Assembly: GCF_000472285.1 (NCBI RefSeq)
Contig: NZ_KI421413.1
Span: forward strand, 117,079 to 181,078
Length of the DNA stretch: 64,000 bases
Origin: Desulfuromonas sp. TF
GTDB taxonomy: Bacteria > Desulfobacterota > Desulfuromonadia > Desulfuromonadales > ATBO01
Direction of reading: 5' to 3'
The notes below the pieces were generated by a model. The model ran no database searches. It was given only the letters and a program-made list of their open reading frames with translations, and was not told where the DNA came from. The stretch's first letter is position 1, and every line of letters starts with the position of its first letter. The translations under genes and the position numbers were made by a program. Below are positions 62,612 through 64,000 of the stretch, piece after piece.

Positions 62612-64000
62612 TCACAGGCTTACCCTCCGCAGCCGCAACGCATTGCTCACCACCGAAACCGAACTCATGCTCATCGCCGCCGCGGCGATCATGGGGCTGA
62701 GGAGCAGTCCGAAGTAGGGGTAAAGAACGCCGGCGGCGATCGGCACGCCAAGGGCGTTGTAGATGAAGGCGAAGAAGAGGTTCTGCTTGATGTTGCGCAT
62801 CGTCGCCTCGCTCAATTTCCTGGCCCGCACGATGCCGCGCAGGTCTCCTTGCATCAAGGTGACGCCGGCGCTTTCCATGGCCACGTCGGTGCCGGTTCCC
62901 ATGGCGATCCCCACCTCCGCCTGGGCAAGGGCCGGAGCGTCGTTGATGCCGTCGCCGGCCATTGCCACCTTGCGCCCCTCCTGCTGAAACTTCTTCACCA
63001 CCTCGGCCTTGCGCTCCGGCAGGACCTCCGCTTCCACCTCGTCCAGCCCCAGCTTATCGGCAACGGCCTGCGCCGTGGTGCGGCTGTCTCCGGTGAGCAT
63101 GACCAGGCGCAGCTCCTCGGCATGCAGCCCCCGGATCGCCTCAGGGGTGCTCTCCTTGATCGGGTCGGCCACACCGAGCAGCCCGGCAATCCGCCCGTCG
63201 ACGACGACGAACATAACCGTCTGCCCCTCGCCGCGCAGCGTCTCGGCCTCCCGCGCCAATTCTCCCGGCTCGATCCCCAGGTCCCGCAGCAGGGCCCGGT
63301 TTCCGAGCGCCACCTCCCCTTCCTCCACCCGCCCCGTTACCCCCTTGCCCGTGATCGCCTTGAAGTTCTCCGCCCGGTCCGGTTCGATCCCCTTCTCCTG
63401 GGCTCCGCCGACGATGGCCGCCGCCAGAGGATGCTCGCTTCCCCTCTCAAGGCTCGCCGCCAGGCGAAGGATCTCGTCCTCTGCAAAACCTTCGGCCGGA
63501 CGGACGGCTACCAGCCTCGGCTTCCCCTCGGTCAGGGTGCCGGTCTTGTCCAGCACCAGGGTGTCGACCCGGCGCATGACCTCGATGGCCTCGGCATTCT
63601 TGAACAGCACTCCCATCTGGGCGCCCCGGCCGGTGGAGACCATGATCGACATGGGCGTCGCCAGACCGAGGGCGCATGGACAGGCGATGATCAGCACCGC
63701 GACGGCATTTACGATGGCGTGGGCCATTCGCGGCTCGGGTCCCCAGACCCCCCAGACCAGGAAGGTGAGAACGGCCACCGCCAACACCGTCGGCACGAAC
63801 CAGGCCGCCACCCGGTCGGCGAGTTTCTGGATCGGCGCGCGGCTGCGCTGCGCTGCGGCCACCATCTGCACGATCTGGGCGAGGACCGTCTCCGCTCCTA
63901 CCCTCTCAGCCCGCATCACCAGTGAACCGTCGCCGTTGACAGTGGCGCCGACCAGCCGGTCCCCCGGCGTCTTCTCCACCGGGATCGGCTCCCCCGGGGT
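62612..64000 (-). CDS. Copper-translocating P-type ATPase, C-terminal part (cut by window edge)
   Basis: About 462 codons of a P1B-type ATPase whose start lies beyond 64000. It shows the transmembrane metal site [13 protein letters not shown] (CPC), the phosphorylation site [10 protein letters not shown], the [10 protein letters not shown] motif, the hinge [30 protein letters not shown] and a final [19 protein letters not shown] with these helices marks Cu+ export. The N-terminal metal-binding domains cannot be seen. Confidence 0.93.
   Translation of the reverse strand, partial: TPGEPIPVEKTPGDRLVGATVNGDGSLVMRAERVGAETVLAQIVQMVAAAQRSRAPIQKLADRVAAWFVPTVLAVAVLTFLVWGVWGPEPRMAHAIVNAVAVLIIACPCALGLATPMSIMVSTGRGAQMGVLFKNAEAIEVMRRVDTLVLDKTGTLTEGKPRLVAVRPAEGFAEDEILRLAASLERGSEHPLAAAIVGGAQEKGIEPDRAENFKAITGKGVTGRVEEGEVALGNRALLRDLGIEPGELAREAETLRGEGQTVMFVVVDGRIAGLLGVADPIKESTPEAIRGLHAEELRLVMLTGDSRTTAQAVADKLGLDEVEAEVLPERKAEVVKKFQQEGRKVAMAGDGINDAPALAQAEVGIAMGTGTDVAMESAGVTLMQGDLRGIVRARKLSEATMRNIKQNLFFAFIYNALGVPIAAGVLYPYFGLLLSPMIAAAAMSMSSVSVVSNALRLRRVSL

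Noticed and set aside
62579..63925. A 448-codon plus-strand frame opposite the copper ATPase
   Set aside because: Shadow of the P-type ATPase; the composition is His/Gln/Arg-rich as expected of an antisense frame.

Overview
The window reads as a chromosomal segment of a GC-rich Gram-negative anaerobe or facultative anaerobe, most probably a Desulfuromonadales-type (Desulfobacterota) bacterium. The pointers are a pentaheme nitrite reductase behind a sigma-54 promoter, a PyrR-attenuated pyrimidine operon, sensor proteins with a c-type heme motif, lipoproteins and envelope genes of Gram-negative type, and many short intergenic repeats of a kind I recall from that group. The taxonomic call is an inference; no rRNA lies in the window. 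There is no prophage, complete insertion sequence or CRISPR array; nearly all of it is core genome.

Layout. 1-1163: a Zn alcohol dehydrogenase (cut by the window edge) and an SRPBCC membrane protein. 1563-3697: yacG, queD, queE and a creatininase-family amidohydrolase. 3760-5036 (minus): a DUF1858 mini-protein, coaD, rsmD. 5286-11687: a dGTPase-like HD protein, two GGDEF-EAL proteins and yhbY. 11939-14421: lepA-lepB. 14446-22033: promoter, PyrR attenuator and pyrR-pyrB-pyrC-carA-carB. 22129-26117: greA, a second DUF1858 protein, recG, srkA. 26159-31544: a charged exported protein, two cold-shock genes (one with a long leader), an NlpC/P60 lipoprotein, a MazG-like protein, an M20 amidohydrolase and an MscS channel. 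31743-31819: tRNA-Pro(GGG). 32044-40371 (minus): ACT protein, paaK-like ligase, Ppx/GppA, Na/Pi cotransporter, a cyclic-nucleotide-binding protein, an HU/IHF protein, and a TPR gene behind two tandem XRE-cupin regulators. 40467-43652: a BirA-type operator and bioB-bioD-bioA. 43744-47214: tail-specific protease, SlyD-like isomerase, and an exported protein with a Ca-loop-like motif. 47169-53613 (minus): VanZ-like protein plus an AddB/AddA-like nuclease-helicase pair. 53804-57054: PlsC-like acyltransferase, a 120-bp inverted-repeat element, alpha/beta hydrolase, AceTr-type transporter, LEA-2 lipoprotein. 57073-62530: NtrC-type response regulator, c-heme sensor kinase, divergent nrfA, and a conserved orphan protein. 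62612-64000: the C-terminal part of a copper P-type ATPase.

The most rewarding part is the nitrite-reductase locus. A sensor kinase with a periplasmic CxxCH motif and a sigma-54 activator are transcribed away from nrfA. Between them lie two copies of a GTTAC-N6-GTAAC-like palindrome 33 bp apart and a perfect -24/-12 promoter, making a nearly complete predicted regulatory circuit. A second theme is intergenic architecture. At least five gaps hold degenerate arrays with a strict 7-nt period in facing (inverted) pairs, and two gaps hold four-unit arrays with a 9-nt period. Several of these run into the ends of coding sequences, and one appears to supply the start region of recG. A third theme is RNA-level control: the PyrR attenuator, a terminator-like hairpin inside a roughly 160-nt cold-shock leader, and a hairpin that would mask the ribosome binding site of the Na/Pi cotransporter.
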